DNA of 64,000 bases from Flavobacterium sp. ACN6 (GCF_002304005.1 NZ_MRCQ01000014.1:1-64000), one strand, 5' to 3'. Shown: positions 54,261 through 62,819, numbered from the stretch's first letter. The notes: a model not told the origin generated them from the letters alone. Translations and numbers: made by a program.

Positions 54261-54953
54261 TTACAGAAATAGATTTCTGTCCGCATCCCAGTTCTTTTCC
54301 AATGCTTCAAAATATTCTATTGTAACCCCGTCAATTTTTCTGTAGATATCTCTGCTTACCTTATCAGGAAAAGTATTGAGTTCTGAAAAATTAAGCGTTA
54401 AAATCATTCGGCCGCAGCCAAAGAAGATCGACGTAATACCAAGAAGTATATCTGTATCTCCCCAATCACTAAGCACTATAAATAATGCTGTTATAGATAA
54501 TAAAACGACAGCCCGGTTCAAATTAGTAAAACGTGTCCAGTCTATCATTCCATACTGCGCTAGTGAGCCTGCCAGAGTAAGATTAAAGAGCCCCGCTATA
54601 AAAAAGTAAGATAAAAAAACCTCATTTACATTAATAATATTTACCAGATCAAAGAAAATCAATGCTCCTGTAAGTATGGTAAACATTCCAGATTGTATGA
54701 ACAATCCCCAGCCTTCTAATTTTGCTTTATTGGAAAGGGAGAAAAAGATTTCGCCTGCGCCATTTATAATCAATAAAAGAGCAGCTATTCCGATGATGTA
54801 AAACTCTACAGCATGCGTTATAAATAAAGAGATGCCCCAGGTGATGTTAAACAGCAGACCGCTGATAAAAAATATAGAATTAAAGCGAAGCTTTTGATTC
54901 AAAAATTTAGGAAAGAAGGGAACCTTTGTCTTTTTTGTCGTATTAAGTTTCAT
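54261..54953 (-). CDS. HdeD-like (DUF308) membrane protein
   Basis: The 230-residue protein has about six membrane segments in three pairs (residues ~28-175), typical of the HdeD/DUF308 family, for example FFISGLLFNITWGISLFITHAVEFYIIGIAALLLIINGAGEIFF split over two helices. A soluble tail of about 50 residues follows. HdeD is linked to acid and envelope stress in enterobacteria; the mechanism is unknown. Its promoter holds operator site D and a perfect -7 box, joining it to the AraC-type set. Confidence 0.75.
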   Translation of the reverse strand: MKLNTTKKTKVPFFPKFLNQKLRFNSIFFISGLLFNITWGISLFITHAVEFYIIGIAALLLIINGAGEIFFSLSNKAKLEGWGLFIQSGMFTILTGALIFFDLVNIINVNEVFLSYFFIAGLFNLTLAGSLAQYGMIDWTRFTNLNRAVVLLSITALFIVLSDWGDTDILLGITSIFFGCGRMILTLNFSELNTFPDKVSRDIYRKIDGVTIEYFEALEKNWDADRNLFL

Positions 54954-54994
54954 GGAATGATTGCTTTAAATTTTAACCTAGCAGCTATTAAGTG

Positions 54995-55002
54995 CAAATG
55001 TA
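54995..55002 (-). promoter_or_regulatory. -7 box of the HdeD-like gene
   Basis: On the minus strand TACATTTG matches TAnnTTTG, 41 bases before the ATG and 31 bases after operator site D. Confidence 0.6.
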
Positions 55003-55033
55003 GCTTTTTGCCTTATAGAACCGAAAACAATAT

Positions 55034-55059
55034 GTCGCTTAAAAATGTCCTAAAGTCGC
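55034..55059 (-). promoter_or_regulatory. Operator site D (GCGAC-N16-GCGAC), HdeD-like gene
   Basis: On the minus strand GCGAC occurs at 55059-55055 and 55038-55034, 21 bases apart, with GGAC and ATTT at the conserved spacer positions. Confidence 0.75.
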
Positions 55060-55143
55060 TTTTAAACAATAAAGAATAACACCATAATGAAAATTCACAA
55101 TTAATGCATTATCTCAAAATTTTTAGGATCTTGTAAAACTGCA

Positions 55144-55728
55144 TTAAGACTGACTGCAGAGTACTGCAGCGGCAGACTTGGCTAATTTGATGGGTACCGA
55201 ACTTTCATCGGCTTTGCTTCGCAGAATCGCGCCTTCAAATAACATAAGAATCTGAACAGCCAGCGACTCACTTTCTTTAATTTCTGCCTCTGACAGATAC
55301 TTTTCAATAAGCCTGATCAGTGCATTAGTATGGACATCGCAGGCTGCTTCTATTTCAACTGCCTTATGGGCATATTCTGTTTTTGCATTCATTGCAAAGC
55401 AGCCGTCAACATTGCCGGCATTTACTAATTCTCCCAAAAAATCAAAAAGCATCAAGGCCTTATCAACCGGATTGTCGAATGAAGATTTTTCTATATAATC
55501 GGTTATGGCCTTAAACATGATCTGGTGGTAATAATTTACAGCAGCAATAATGAGCCCCTCTTTGGAGGTGAAGTGTTTGTAAAGTGTTCGTTTGGATATT
55601 CCAGTACGCTCCACAATGGCATCTACTCCCGTGGCATGGAAACCGTTTTTGTAAAAAATGTCATAAGCACTTTGAATCATTTCATCCCTTTTTTGGGAGT
55701 TTGACACTTGATTTATTTTTTTTTCCAT
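55144..55728 (-). CDS. TetR/AcrR family regulator
   Basis: The 194-residue protein has a clear TetR DNA-binding domain: MIQSAYDIFYKNGFHATGVDAIVERTGISKRTLYKHFTSKEGLIIAAV. The C-terminal domain (FDFLGELVNAGNVDGCFAMNAKTEYA) resembles the YcdC/TetR_C group. It is divergent from an SDR oxidoreductase gene, and the 118-base space between them has two palindromes over both promoters. I infer that it represses itself and the SDR gene. Confidence 0.9.
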   Translation of the reverse strand: MEKKINQVSNSQKRDEMIQSAYDIFYKNGFHATGVDAIVERTGISKRTLYKHFTSKEGLIIAAVNYYHQIMFKAITDYIEKSSFDNPVDKALMLFDFLGELVNAGNVDGCFAMNAKTEYAHKAVEIEAACDVHTNALIRLIEKYLSEAEIKESESLAVQILMLFEGAILRSKADESSVPIKLAKSAAAVLCSQS

Positions 55729-55746
55729 GAATACAAAATTTTATTG

Positions 55747-55798
55747 CAAATGTAAACTAAACGGTTTACATTTGCAATATGTAAACAGATCAGTTTAC
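55747..55798. promoter_or_regulatory. Divergent promoters with two TetR-type operators
   Basis: Two palindromes GTAAAC-N6-GTTTAC lie at 55752-55769 and 55781-55798. The -7 box of the SDR gene, TACATTTG (55767-55774, plus strand), and that of the tetR gene, TACATTTG on the minus strand (55754-55747), both overlap the first palindrome. A TetR dimer at each site would block both promoters. Confidence 0.75.
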
Positions 55799-55846
55799 CA
55801 TTCACAAACAGGAATGTGAAAAACATTCCAAATTAAAATTTTCAAA

Positions 55847-56647
55847 ATGACACAAAAAAATAAAATGGGCACTGCGGTAGTAACCGGTGCATCTTCAGGT
55901 TTGGGTGAAGTATTTGCCGACAGATTGGCACAACGCGGTTATGATTTAAAATTGGTAGCACGCCGTAAGGACAGACTGGACGCGCTGGCAGGAAAACTCA
56001 AAAGCCAATATGGAATTAATGTAACGGTCTTAGCTGCTGATTTAGGTTCAGATACAGATTTAGAAAAGGTGGCTGAAGACTTAAGAAATGACAAGAGCAT
56101 CACACTGCTTATTAACAATGCAGGCACTTCTACACTTACCTCAGTTACTAAGACCAGCGTGATAAAACAAAAAGAGATGGTCAATGTAAACGTAACTGCT
56201 TTAATGCTGTTATCGAATGCTGTTCTACCGCAGTTTTTAGAGAAAAATGAAGGTACTTTAATTAATATAGCCTCAGTACTTGGGTTTTATTCCTTACCTA
56301 TAAGTGCTGTCTACAGCGGTACGAAAGGTTTTGTAATTCAATATACCAAAGGCCTGCAGGAAGAAGTAAAAGGAACCAATATCCATGTCCAGCTCGTAAA
56401 CCCTGCAACTACTGCAACCGAAATATGGGAAGTTGGCGGGGTTCCGCTATCTGCATTGGAACAGTCAACGATTATGAAAACGGAAGATTGTGTTGATGCC
56501 ATTCTTGCCGGACTTGATAAAGGCGAGTCAGTTACATATCCGTCTGTAAACGACCAGAATCTTATTGATGCTTATGAAGACGCGCGTATAAAACTACTGC
56601 AAGGTTCACAAACGGGACAGCCTGCCGATAGATATACCCAAAACTAA
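55847..56647 (+). CDS. SDR family NAD(P)-dependent oxidoreductase
   Basis: The 266-residue protein is a classical short-chain dehydrogenase: cofactor loop TGASSGLG (~13-20), NNAG (~88), catalytic Ser in NIASVLG and YSGTK (YxxxK, ~155). The substrate is unknown. It is divergent from a TetR gene whose operators overlap its promoter, so it is probably induced by the TetR ligand, perhaps a toxic carbonyl compound. A terminator follows. Confidence 0.9.
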   Translation: MTQKNKMGTAVVTGASSGLGEVFADRLAQRGYDLKLVARRKDRLDALAGKLKSQYGINVTVLAADLGSDTDLEKVAEDLRNDKSITLLINNAGTSTLTSVTKTSVIKQKEMVNVNVTALMLLSNAVLPQFLEKNEGTLINIASVLGFYSLPISAVYSGTKGFVIQYTKGLQEEVKGTNIHVQLVNPATTATEIWEVGGVPLSALEQSTIMKTEDCVDAILAGLDKGESVTYPSVNDQNLIDAYEDARIKLLQGSQTGQPADRYTQN

Positions 56648-56710
56648 ATCTTTTCTCTGCTGAAACAAAACAGCACACCAGGCTGTACACAGGCTGCAAA
56701 TTCAATTGTA

Positions 56711-56745
56711 AATCCTCAATCCTTTCATTTGATTGAGGATTTTTT
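56711..56745 (+). terminator. Intrinsic terminator of the SDR gene
   Basis: AATCCTCAATC (56711-56721) pairs with GATTGAGGATT (56731-56741) around a 9-base loop, followed by TTTT. Confidence 0.85.
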
Positions 56746-56907
56746 ATTATACTGATTGAATCCGTTAGTATGGCATAATGAAAAAATTAAGATTTGATCT
56801 TTTCTATGCATACACTTCTTGCCAGGCATAGATGTAATTTTAAACAGTACGAGGCTCCATTTGTAATGTAAAAAGCGTAAGACCATAGATATCCCAACGC
56901 TTACGGG

Positions 56908-57066
56908 TTATAAGGCTGTCCAAGCTTTTTGAATCATTTCTATAGTAGGAGTTAATTCGGAGACGCCTTCTGAATAGCGGGCTGGATCATAAAAATGATC
57001 CAAGCTCATTACTGGGGCGGATTGCAAATCAGCACTATCGGAATGCTCCGAATCAAAAATACCTCC
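56908..57066 (-). pseudogene. Possible gene remnant of about 50 codons
   Basis: On the minus strand an open frame with protein-like composition (for example MSLDHFYDPARYSEGVSELTPT and IEMIQKAWTAL before the stop at 56908-56910) follows the quinone-oxidoreductase-like gene. It lacks a good start codon except an internal ATG. It looks like the C-terminal end of a lost gene. The family is not recognised. The rest of the gap 56648-57073 holds only the terminator at 56711-56745. Confidence 0.3.
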
Positions 57067-57073
57067 ATGAGAT

Positions 57074-58039
57074 TTATTGAATCTCTATACCAATTTTGCC
57101 ATAAAAGTTTGGATCTCCAGCTTTTGTTTCCAATAAGCTGTGGGCTTTTCCTATCTCTGACAACGGGAAAACCCTATTGAGAATTGGCTTGAGCTTATTG
57201 CTTTGAACCAGCTTGGTAATTTCATCCATCTTATTCCTATTCTGGCGGGTAAAGACAAAATGATATGTGGCATTTTTTCCCCACGCTTCAATTAGATTTT
57301 GGGGTTTTTCAATATCTACCAGGGTGATTACCTGTCCGAGCTGGCTTAGAATCTTGCCACTGTCCGAGAGCGTATTGCCACCTATGCTGTCAATTACGAC
57401 ATCAACCCCCTTATTGTTTGTCAATCGCTGAATAGCTGCGATGTAATCTTCACTCTGGTAGTCAATCACATAATCAGCGCCCAGCTCAGTAAGAAACTGA
57501 TGGTGTACCTTTCGCGCTGTAGTATATACAGTTGCCCCAATCGCTTTTGCAATTTGAATTGTTGGTATACCAACACCTCCGGCTCCGCCGTGGATTAATA
57601 TCGACTGGTTGATCTTCAGCTGTGCCCTTGTCACGAGCATCTCCCACGCCGTCCCTGCAGCCAGGGGAAGCGTTGCCGCCTCGAGATGGCTGATGTTCTT
57701 TGGCTTAAGGCCAATGATAGACTCGTGGGCAGCGTGATACTGCGCGTAACTTCCCTGCCCCTTAAAAATCTCAGGGGTATAATAAACTTCATCACCGATT
57801 TTGAAATTTTGTACTCCTGGGCCGACCTCTACTATCTCACCCGATACATCATGGCCTGTTATTACAGGCAGCTGCAATTCATTTTTATAATCCCCGCGGC
57901 GTACCTGAAAATCCAAAGGATTGATAGAAGTTGCATGAACTTTGACTAAAACTTCCCTGAATCCGGGCTTTGGGGTTGGTACTTCTACAATTTCGAAATT
58001 CTCAACAGGACCGAACTCATTTAAAATTGCTGCTTTCAT
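57074..58039 (-). CDS. Zinc-independent MDR NADP-dependent oxidoreductase (quinone reductase-like)
   Basis: The 321-residue protein has a GroES-like N-terminal domain (VLVKVHATSINPLDFQVRRGDY, GHDVSGEIVEVGPGVQNFKIGDEV) and a Rossmann domain with the NADPH loop HGGAGGVGIPTIQIAKAIGA. The zinc-ligand cysteines of alcohol dehydrogenases are absent, as in quinone oxidoreductases. It probably reduces quinones or alpha,beta-unsaturated carbonyls in the cytoplasm. It has no obvious operon partner. Confidence 0.9.
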   Translation of the reverse strand: MKAAILNEFGPVENFEIVEVPTPKPGFREVLVKVHATSINPLDFQVRRGDYKNELQLPVITGHDVSGEIVEVGPGVQNFKIGDEVYYTPEIFKGQGSYAQYHAAHESIIGLKPKNISHLEAATLPLAAGTAWEMLVTRAQLKINQSILIHGGAGGVGIPTIQIAKAIGATVYTTARKVHHQFLTELGADYVIDYQSEDYIAAIQRLTNNKGVDVVIDSIGGNTLSDSGKILSQLGQVITLVDIEKPQNLIEAWGKNATYHFVFTRQNRNKMDEITKLVQSNKLKPILNRVFPLSEIGKAHSLLETKAGDPNFYGKIGIEIQ

Positions 58040-58882
58040 ATGATAATTAGTTATTTAGGGAAATACCTATTTGTTGTTTTAATTTTTATAAATTTTATTG
58101 GATGTACTGCCTCCTAAAGCAATCTTTTGATCTGTACAATACATCTAACGGTATCTACTGCCAGCGGCATATTGGGCGCTGGCAATGTCTAAATAATTAC
58201 TGAACCTCGATATTGACATTTCAATCTTTTTTTTAAGAATGAATCTGATATTTATGCACAAACCTCCTCACCAAATATCACTACGGTTCTCATAACCATT
58301 GTAGGAATTCGAAAATGTTTCATTGACTACTGCTTATATACTTTAGAAAATTTCCTTTTTACATAAAGCCATTATCTAACTATCTATTAAAAAAATTCGA
58401 AAAAGATGTTTCCGTTTTTGGAATTACGCTGATCTTAACTCAAGATATACTCTTTTAAATGGCGCTTCTTATTGCAATGCCTTTATTATTTGACCGCGAA
58501 GAATCATCTAAACTATACTTAGATTTATAAAGTAAAGTTCGGTTTATAACAGCCAATTAACGATGATATAAATCAAAAAAAAAGGTAGATATATCTCTAC
58601 AAATTATGTCTCTGTAATACTTTAATTTTATAGCCGAAATTAGCGATTATCCAATTCGTTTGCAGTATTACCGCTATAAGCATAACCTCCGTGATCACAG
58701 TGCATTATTTAGTACAAACTCTGGATCTCAAAGCTTTGGAAGGGGGAATACACGCTTTGTAAGGTATAAAATGAAAATCTTTTACAGTTCTGCAGTGTTC
58801 TATCACCAGGTTTAAATTTAGCGGGCAGCTACCGAATCAATGCAGTCCATATTAACCCTTATTTCTAATAAACACAAAAAAA
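58040..58882. other. Intergenic region of about 840 bases
   Basis: I see no supported gene, operator or hairpin of note. The sequence is AT-rich with frequent stops in all frames. Confidence 0.5.
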
Positions 58883-60163
58883 ATGAAAACAATAAATTTT
58901 TTATTTATTATAGTTTTAGCTGTCTCCTTTACTAGTTCTGCCCAGGAGATTAGCTGCAACAACCAGATGGAGTTCACATCTGAAAGCCTATTGAGCAGCG
59001 TTGGAATGACACATGTAAAAAAGCTTAAAGAAAGTTTCATGATTTTTGAAGACCTGATAAAAAATAAACATCCTGACTTGTTTTTAAAAAATACCGATAA
59101 GGACTTTAAGGCTTTTGGCAGTCCTATGGACAAATCGACAGTGGAACATATTAGTTATAGTAAGATCTGCATAGACAGCATAAACACTGCTGATAAAGGT
59201 ATCTCCAGTATATTTTTTAGCGAGGCTGGTAAGCCAGCCAACAAGATGGTTTTAAGAATAAATCAAAAATTCAAGTATCTTTCATGGGACAATTCAAAAC
59301 CAGTTTTAAAAAACGATTACCTGAAAGCAGATATAGTAAAAATACCATTAGCTATCCTTATTGACTGGCCTTTCATTAATGGTGAAATCAATGGGGTAAA
59401 AGGACGCTGGATGTTTGATACTGGGAACAGCGGAACACTCGCGCTTCACTCTAAAAAAGTATCAGGTGTTGAATCAAAAGTCACAGGTTCGGGATTTGTC
59501 GGCAGTGGACAAAAATTTGAAGTTCTTGAGTATCCACTTATTAATCAGATCAAGGTCGGCGGCAACACATATAGTTCTTTAAAAAAAGTAAGGGGTAATA
59601 ATTATGACTTTCTTGAGCAGATTACCACCGAAGTTATAGGCCAGGTAGGTTTTAATTTTTTTAGGGCCTATGATATGAAAGTGGACTATCTGCGATGTGA
59701 ACTTACTTTTTATAAACAGAAAGTGCATGTTGACAATTGGAAAGATATCAGAAAACATAAAAATTATATTACATCACTACCCTACTTTACGAGAAGTCTT
59801 GACAGCCATCCGATGATTAAAATAAAATATCATGGAATTGATTTTCTGGTAGTTTTTGATTCGGGCGGTGGAAAAGGAACTTTTACCATAGAGGATCAGC
59901 AGTTTGAAAAGTTGAAAAACGAAAGGGCTGTCGAAGATTTTTATGACCAGCCGGGTATGCTCTACAATTGGAATAATATTAAAGTCGATGACCATTTAAC
60001 CATTAACCTCTATGGACTGGACAAAGAAGATAACAGCCCCGCTCATAAGCCTTTACAAATTACCGAAAAGAATACGCTTACTTTCGCCCATTCTTTTTTA
60101 TCCCAGTATATTACGATATGGGATACTAAAAATAAAGTGATTCACGTACTTGCAAAAAAGTGA
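58883..60163 (+). CDS. Secreted aspartyl protease-like protein with two D-(T/S)-G motifs
   Basis: The 426-residue protein has a signal peptide (MKTINFLFIIVLAVSFTSSA) and two segments of retropepsin type: RWMFDTGNSGTLALHS (Asp179) and FLVVFDSGGGKGTFTIE (Asp326). Between them lies EVIGQVGFNFFRAYDMKVDYLRCELTFYK, which fits the flap and C-terminal strands of the first lobe. The two motifs in one chain could form a bilobed pepsin-like active site, or two retropepsin domains. The N-terminal 140 residues match no family I recognise. It would act in the periplasm or outside. The gene is single. Confidence 0.75.
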   Translation: MKTINFLFIIVLAVSFTSSAQEISCNNQMEFTSESLLSSVGMTHVKKLKESFMIFEDLIKNKHPDLFLKNTDKDFKAFGSPMDKSTVEHISYSKICIDSINTADKGISSIFFSEAGKPANKMVLRINQKFKYLSWDNSKPVLKNDYLKADIVKIPLAILIDWPFINGEINGVKGRWMFDTGNSGTLALHSKKVSGVESKVTGSGFVGSGQKFEVLEYPLINQIKVGGNTYSSLKKVRGNNYDFLEQITTEVIGQVGFNFFRAYDMKVDYLRCELTFYKQKVHVDNWKDIRKHKNYITSLPYFTRSLDSHPMIKIKYHGIDFLVVFDSGGGKGTFTIEDQQFEKLKNERAVEDFYDQPGMLYNWNNIKVDDHLTINLYGLDKEDNSPAHKPLQITEKNTLTFAHSFLSQYITIWDTKNKVIHVLAKK

Positions 60164-60253
60164 TTTCGAAATGCTGAGGCACCTATTAGCAAGTTTTAAA
60201 AAATTTTACAAAATGATAATTCTAATGCTTTTTATAACTCATATCTTTCACCA

Positions 60254-60823
60254 ATGAAATCATTTATCGATTACCTATTGAAGTTTGGTAACTTAAACAA
60301 ACAGCAGACAGACCTGATAATGAGCAAAGCAAATCTGATAGAATTGCACAAAGACGAATATTTCTCAGAAGCCGGAAAGGTTCCAAGGCAGGTTGGATTT
60401 CTTATTGAAGGGGTTGTCCGCTTCTGTTATTACAATAACAAGGGACAAGAGGTTACCCACCATTTCATAAATGAAAATAATTTTGTTTCAGACCAGCAAA
60501 AATTTGAGGCACAGGTTGTGGCTTCCGAATATATACAGGCAGTTAGCAACTGCAAATTACTTGTTTTTTCAAAGAAAGATTGGGATGATATTGGAAACAC
60601 CATTGTTGGCTGGGACACTATTACGGGACTGATCGTGAAAAATTGTTTGTTAAAAACCATTGAGCGCAGGAGCCCGCTAGTTTCTGAGGATGCAACAACC
60701 CGTTATTTATCGTTTATTGAAAATTTCCCTAATCTTGTCAATCGCGTTCCTCTTTCTTATATCGCTTCTTATCTGGGCATTACCCAGCAATCATTGAGCA
60801 GGATAAGGAAAAATATCCGTTGA
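60254..60823 (+). CDS. Crp/Fnr family transcriptional regulator
   Basis: The 189-residue protein has a cyclic-nucleotide-binding-type domain (about 20-115; HKDEYFSEAGKVPRQVGFLIEGVVRFCYY) and a C-terminal HTH (VPLSYIASYLGITQQSLSRIRKNI). Its ending resembles that of the Crp-like protein at 24179-24745. It precedes an SDR gene by 77 bases on the same strand, with a perfect palindrome between them, so it may control that gene. Confidence 0.85.
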   Translation: MKSFIDYLLKFGNLNKQQTDLIMSKANLIELHKDEYFSEAGKVPRQVGFLIEGVVRFCYYNNKGQEVTHHFINENNFVSDQQKFEAQVVASEYIQAVSNCKLLVFSKKDWDDIGNTIVGWDTITGLIVKNCLLKTIERRSPLVSEDATTRYLSFIENFPNLVNRVPLSYIASYLGITQQSLSRIRKNIR

Positions 60824-60831
60824 AATCGCTT

Positions 60832-60847
60832 TTTACCATATGGTAAA
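60832..60847. promoter_or_regulatory. 16-bp perfect palindrome before the SDR gene
   Basis: TTTACCATATGGTAAA reads the same on both strands. It lies 9 bases after the Crp-like gene and 53 bases before the SDR start, a fitting place for an operator of the Crp-like dimer or another regulator. Confidence 0.5.
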
Positions 60848-60900
60848 TGATTTCTTTTTTCTTCTGCTGACCTTTGTATCATTATTTTAAAGTAAAAAAA

Positions 60901-61764
60901 ATGGACAAAAAAGTTGTTTTAATAACAGGTACAAATAGTGGCTTTGGATGGCTTACAGCCAACAGCGTTTCAGCTTTGGGACATAAAGTTTATGCTGCGA
61001 TGAGAGATACAGAAGGAAAAAATGCTGCTAAAGCAAAAGCCTTATCACAAATAGAAAATGTAACTGTTCTGGATGTGTCGCTAACGGATCAAAAAAGTGT
61101 GCAAAATGCTATTGACACGATTATTGCAAAAGAAGGTACAATACATGTATTGGTAAATAATGCCGGTGCAGCAATGTTTGGTGTGGCCGAAACTGCTGCT
61201 GCTGCTGATCTGCAGCGACTGTTTGACATTAATGTTATCGCCCCATGGAGATTGATGAAAGCGGCCTTGCCTTATATGCGCAAGCAATCAGAAGGCCTGA
61301 TCATTAATGTTTCGAGTGGATGGGGCAGATTTGCTGCTCCTTTTACGGTCGCATATGGTGCTTCTAAATTTGCCTTGGAAGGTCTAAGCGAAGGTTTACA
61401 TTATGAAGTAAGGCCGCTAGGAGTTGACGTTGCCATTATTCAACCGGGCGCTTTCCCTACCGAAATGTCCCAAAAAATTCAGACAGGCTCTGACGTATCA
61501 ATTGCTGCAGATTATAAAGCCATAGCAGGTGTTCCAGAAAAAATATTCTCCGCCATTGGCAAAATGTTTGAAACTACCAACCCAGATCCACAAGAAGTTG
61601 CCGATGCTATAGTACACCTGATCAACACACCAAAAGGCCAAAGGCCATTACGTACAGTTGTTGACCGCCCCACAGGGGAAATTACCAAAAGGGCCAACGA
61701 TGCCGTACAAGTTGAATTTGAAAATGTATTAAAAGCCTTTGGAATGGAAGACCTCTTAACATAA
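60901..61764 (+). CDS. SDR family oxidoreductase
   Basis: The 287-residue protein is a classical SDR: TGTNSGFG cofactor loop (residues 8-15), NNAGAAMFG, catalytic Ser in NVSSGWGRF and YGASK (YxxxK). The start at 60901 gives MDKKVVLITG; an in-frame ATG 27 bases upstream adds residues that do not fit the fold. The substrate is unknown. It probably depends on the Crp-like regulator encoded just upstream. Confidence 0.9.
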   Translation: MDKKVVLITGTNSGFGWLTANSVSALGHKVYAAMRDTEGKNAAKAKALSQIENVTVLDVSLTDQKSVQNAIDTIIAKEGTIHVLVNNAGAAMFGVAETAAAADLQRLFDINVIAPWRLMKAALPYMRKQSEGLIINVSSGWGRFAAPFTVAYGASKFALEGLSEGLHYEVRPLGVDVAIIQPGAFPTEMSQKIQTGSDVSIAADYKAIAGVPEKIFSAIGKMFETTNPDPQEVADAIVHLINTPKGQRPLRTVVDRPTGEITKRANDAVQVEFENVLKAFGMEDLLT

Positions 61765-61789
61765 ATCAAGTGCAGTAACTGAATCTCAA

Positions 61790-61823
61790 AAAAAGCGCCG
61801 AAACTTACATCTCGGCGCTTTTT
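61790..61823 (+). terminator. Intrinsic terminator of the SDR gene
   Basis: AAAAAGCGCCGA (61790-61801) pairs with TCGGCGCTTTTT (61812-61823) around a 10-base loop. The A/T ends make it active in both directions, so it may also serve the minus-strand gene at 61928. Confidence 0.9.
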
Positions 61824-61927
61824 AATTTTCTTTCGCATCAATACATCCACGGATCGTGGTCCTTTACGCTCTTTTTATATACGATAAATCAGAAGCAGTA
61901 CTAAACGCTATAATTCATAGTGGCATT

Positions 61928-62244
61928 CTATAGTTTATCGTAGCCTTTAAATTTTTTACTGACTATACGCATCCTTTGTGGATTTCGCTGTATATAGGCA
62001 CGTACAAATGGGCAGAATGGAAGTAATTCTATTTTGTTTTTATCAAGGTAATGCAGTGTCTTCTCGGTTACCGCGCTGGCTGCCCCTGTTCCAGATAATT
62101 CCAGATCTGTTTTGGTATGCACCAGTGCTGTCTGGCTGCCAAATTCTCCATAATTGATAAATGCATATTTACCGTTTACCTCAATTTCAAAACGCGCTTT
62201 ACTTCGTTTTTCAGCAACGGGATATCTTCAAAAATTGTTTTCAT
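61928..62244 (-). pseudogene. GNAT-like N-acetyltransferase (YjdJ-like), single-base frameshift
   Basis: From the ATG at 62244 the first frame reads MKTIFEDIPLLKNE and soon stops. A second frame then continues with RFEIEVNGKYAFINYGEFG, VHTKTDLELSGTGAASAVTEKTLHYL and IELLPFCPFVRAYIQRNPQ, the pattern of small GNAT proteins of about 95-105 residues. The span from start to stop is one base short of a whole number of codons. The likely site is the run of five T (plus strand) at 62207-62211. The glycine-rich acetyl-CoA loop also reads SGTGAAS rather than the usual GxGxGS/A. It is either a recent pseudogene or a sequencing error in a homopolymer. It follows the VOC gene on the same strand. Confidence 0.75.
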
Positions 62245-62291
62245 TAGCTGCTATTATAATTGCATTGTTTTCTACTCAGGATATTAGACTA

Positions 62292-62819
62292 TTACAGTTC
62301 ATCCAATAAATCTGCCAGATCCAGCTGTTTAGTATACATTTCTACAGAACCATTCTCTCTTCTTGGCCATTGTTCCATTGGCCTGTCCCAGTATAGCTCG
62401 ACCCCATTCCCATCCGGGTCATCAAGGTAAAGCGCATAGGAAACACCATGATCAGCACATCCTGTTAAAGGGTATTGACTGGTTTTCAGCCTGCTGTATA
62501 TTACAGCCAAATCCCTTTTAGTAGGATATAGTATAGCGGTATGCAATAGGCCTACCGCATTTTTATCAGCTTGAGGGCTGCCTTTACTATACCACGTATT
62601 TAAGGCAATATGGTGATGGTAACCGCCTGCCGATATAAAAGCAGCCTCATCGCCGTACTGTCCTGTAATCTCAAAGCCCAGCAAACCGCAGTAAAAATCT
62701 GTTGAACGTTTCAGGTCAGAAACTTTTAAATGAACATGCCCTATGCTTGTTTGGGCGGGTATTGTATATTGTAGATCCATTTTAATCATTTTGAAATTGG
62801 ACTTTTTAAATCCTTCCAT
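62292..62819 (-). CDS. VOC (glyoxalase/dioxygenase superfamily) protein
   Basis: The 175-residue protein has two beta-alpha-beta-beta-beta modules: TSIGHVHLKVSDLKRSTDFYCGLLGFE and VGLLHTAILYPTKRDLAVIYSRL, then ALYLDDPDGNGVELYWDRP. His28 or His30, a His in GLLHTAIL and the Glu in VELYWD are candidate metal ligands, as in catechol-2,3-dioxygenase-like proteins. The substrate is unknown. Its ATG overlaps the stop of the flavoprotein gene (TAATG), so the two are translationally coupled; internal ATGs at residues 11 and 14 are possible starts. Confidence 0.85.
   Translation of the reverse strand: MEGFKKSNFKMIKMDLQYTIPAQTSIGHVHLKVSDLKRSTDFYCGLLGFEITGQYGDEAAFISAGGYHHHIALNTWYSKGSPQADKNAVGLLHTAILYPTKRDLAVIYSRLKTSQYPLTGCADHGVSYALYLDDPDGNGVELYWDRPMEQWPRRENGSVEMYTKQLDLADLLDEL

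Noticed and set aside
60820..60850. ATCGC near 60825 as a further AraC-type half-site
   Set aside because: No second half-site occurs 21 bp away.
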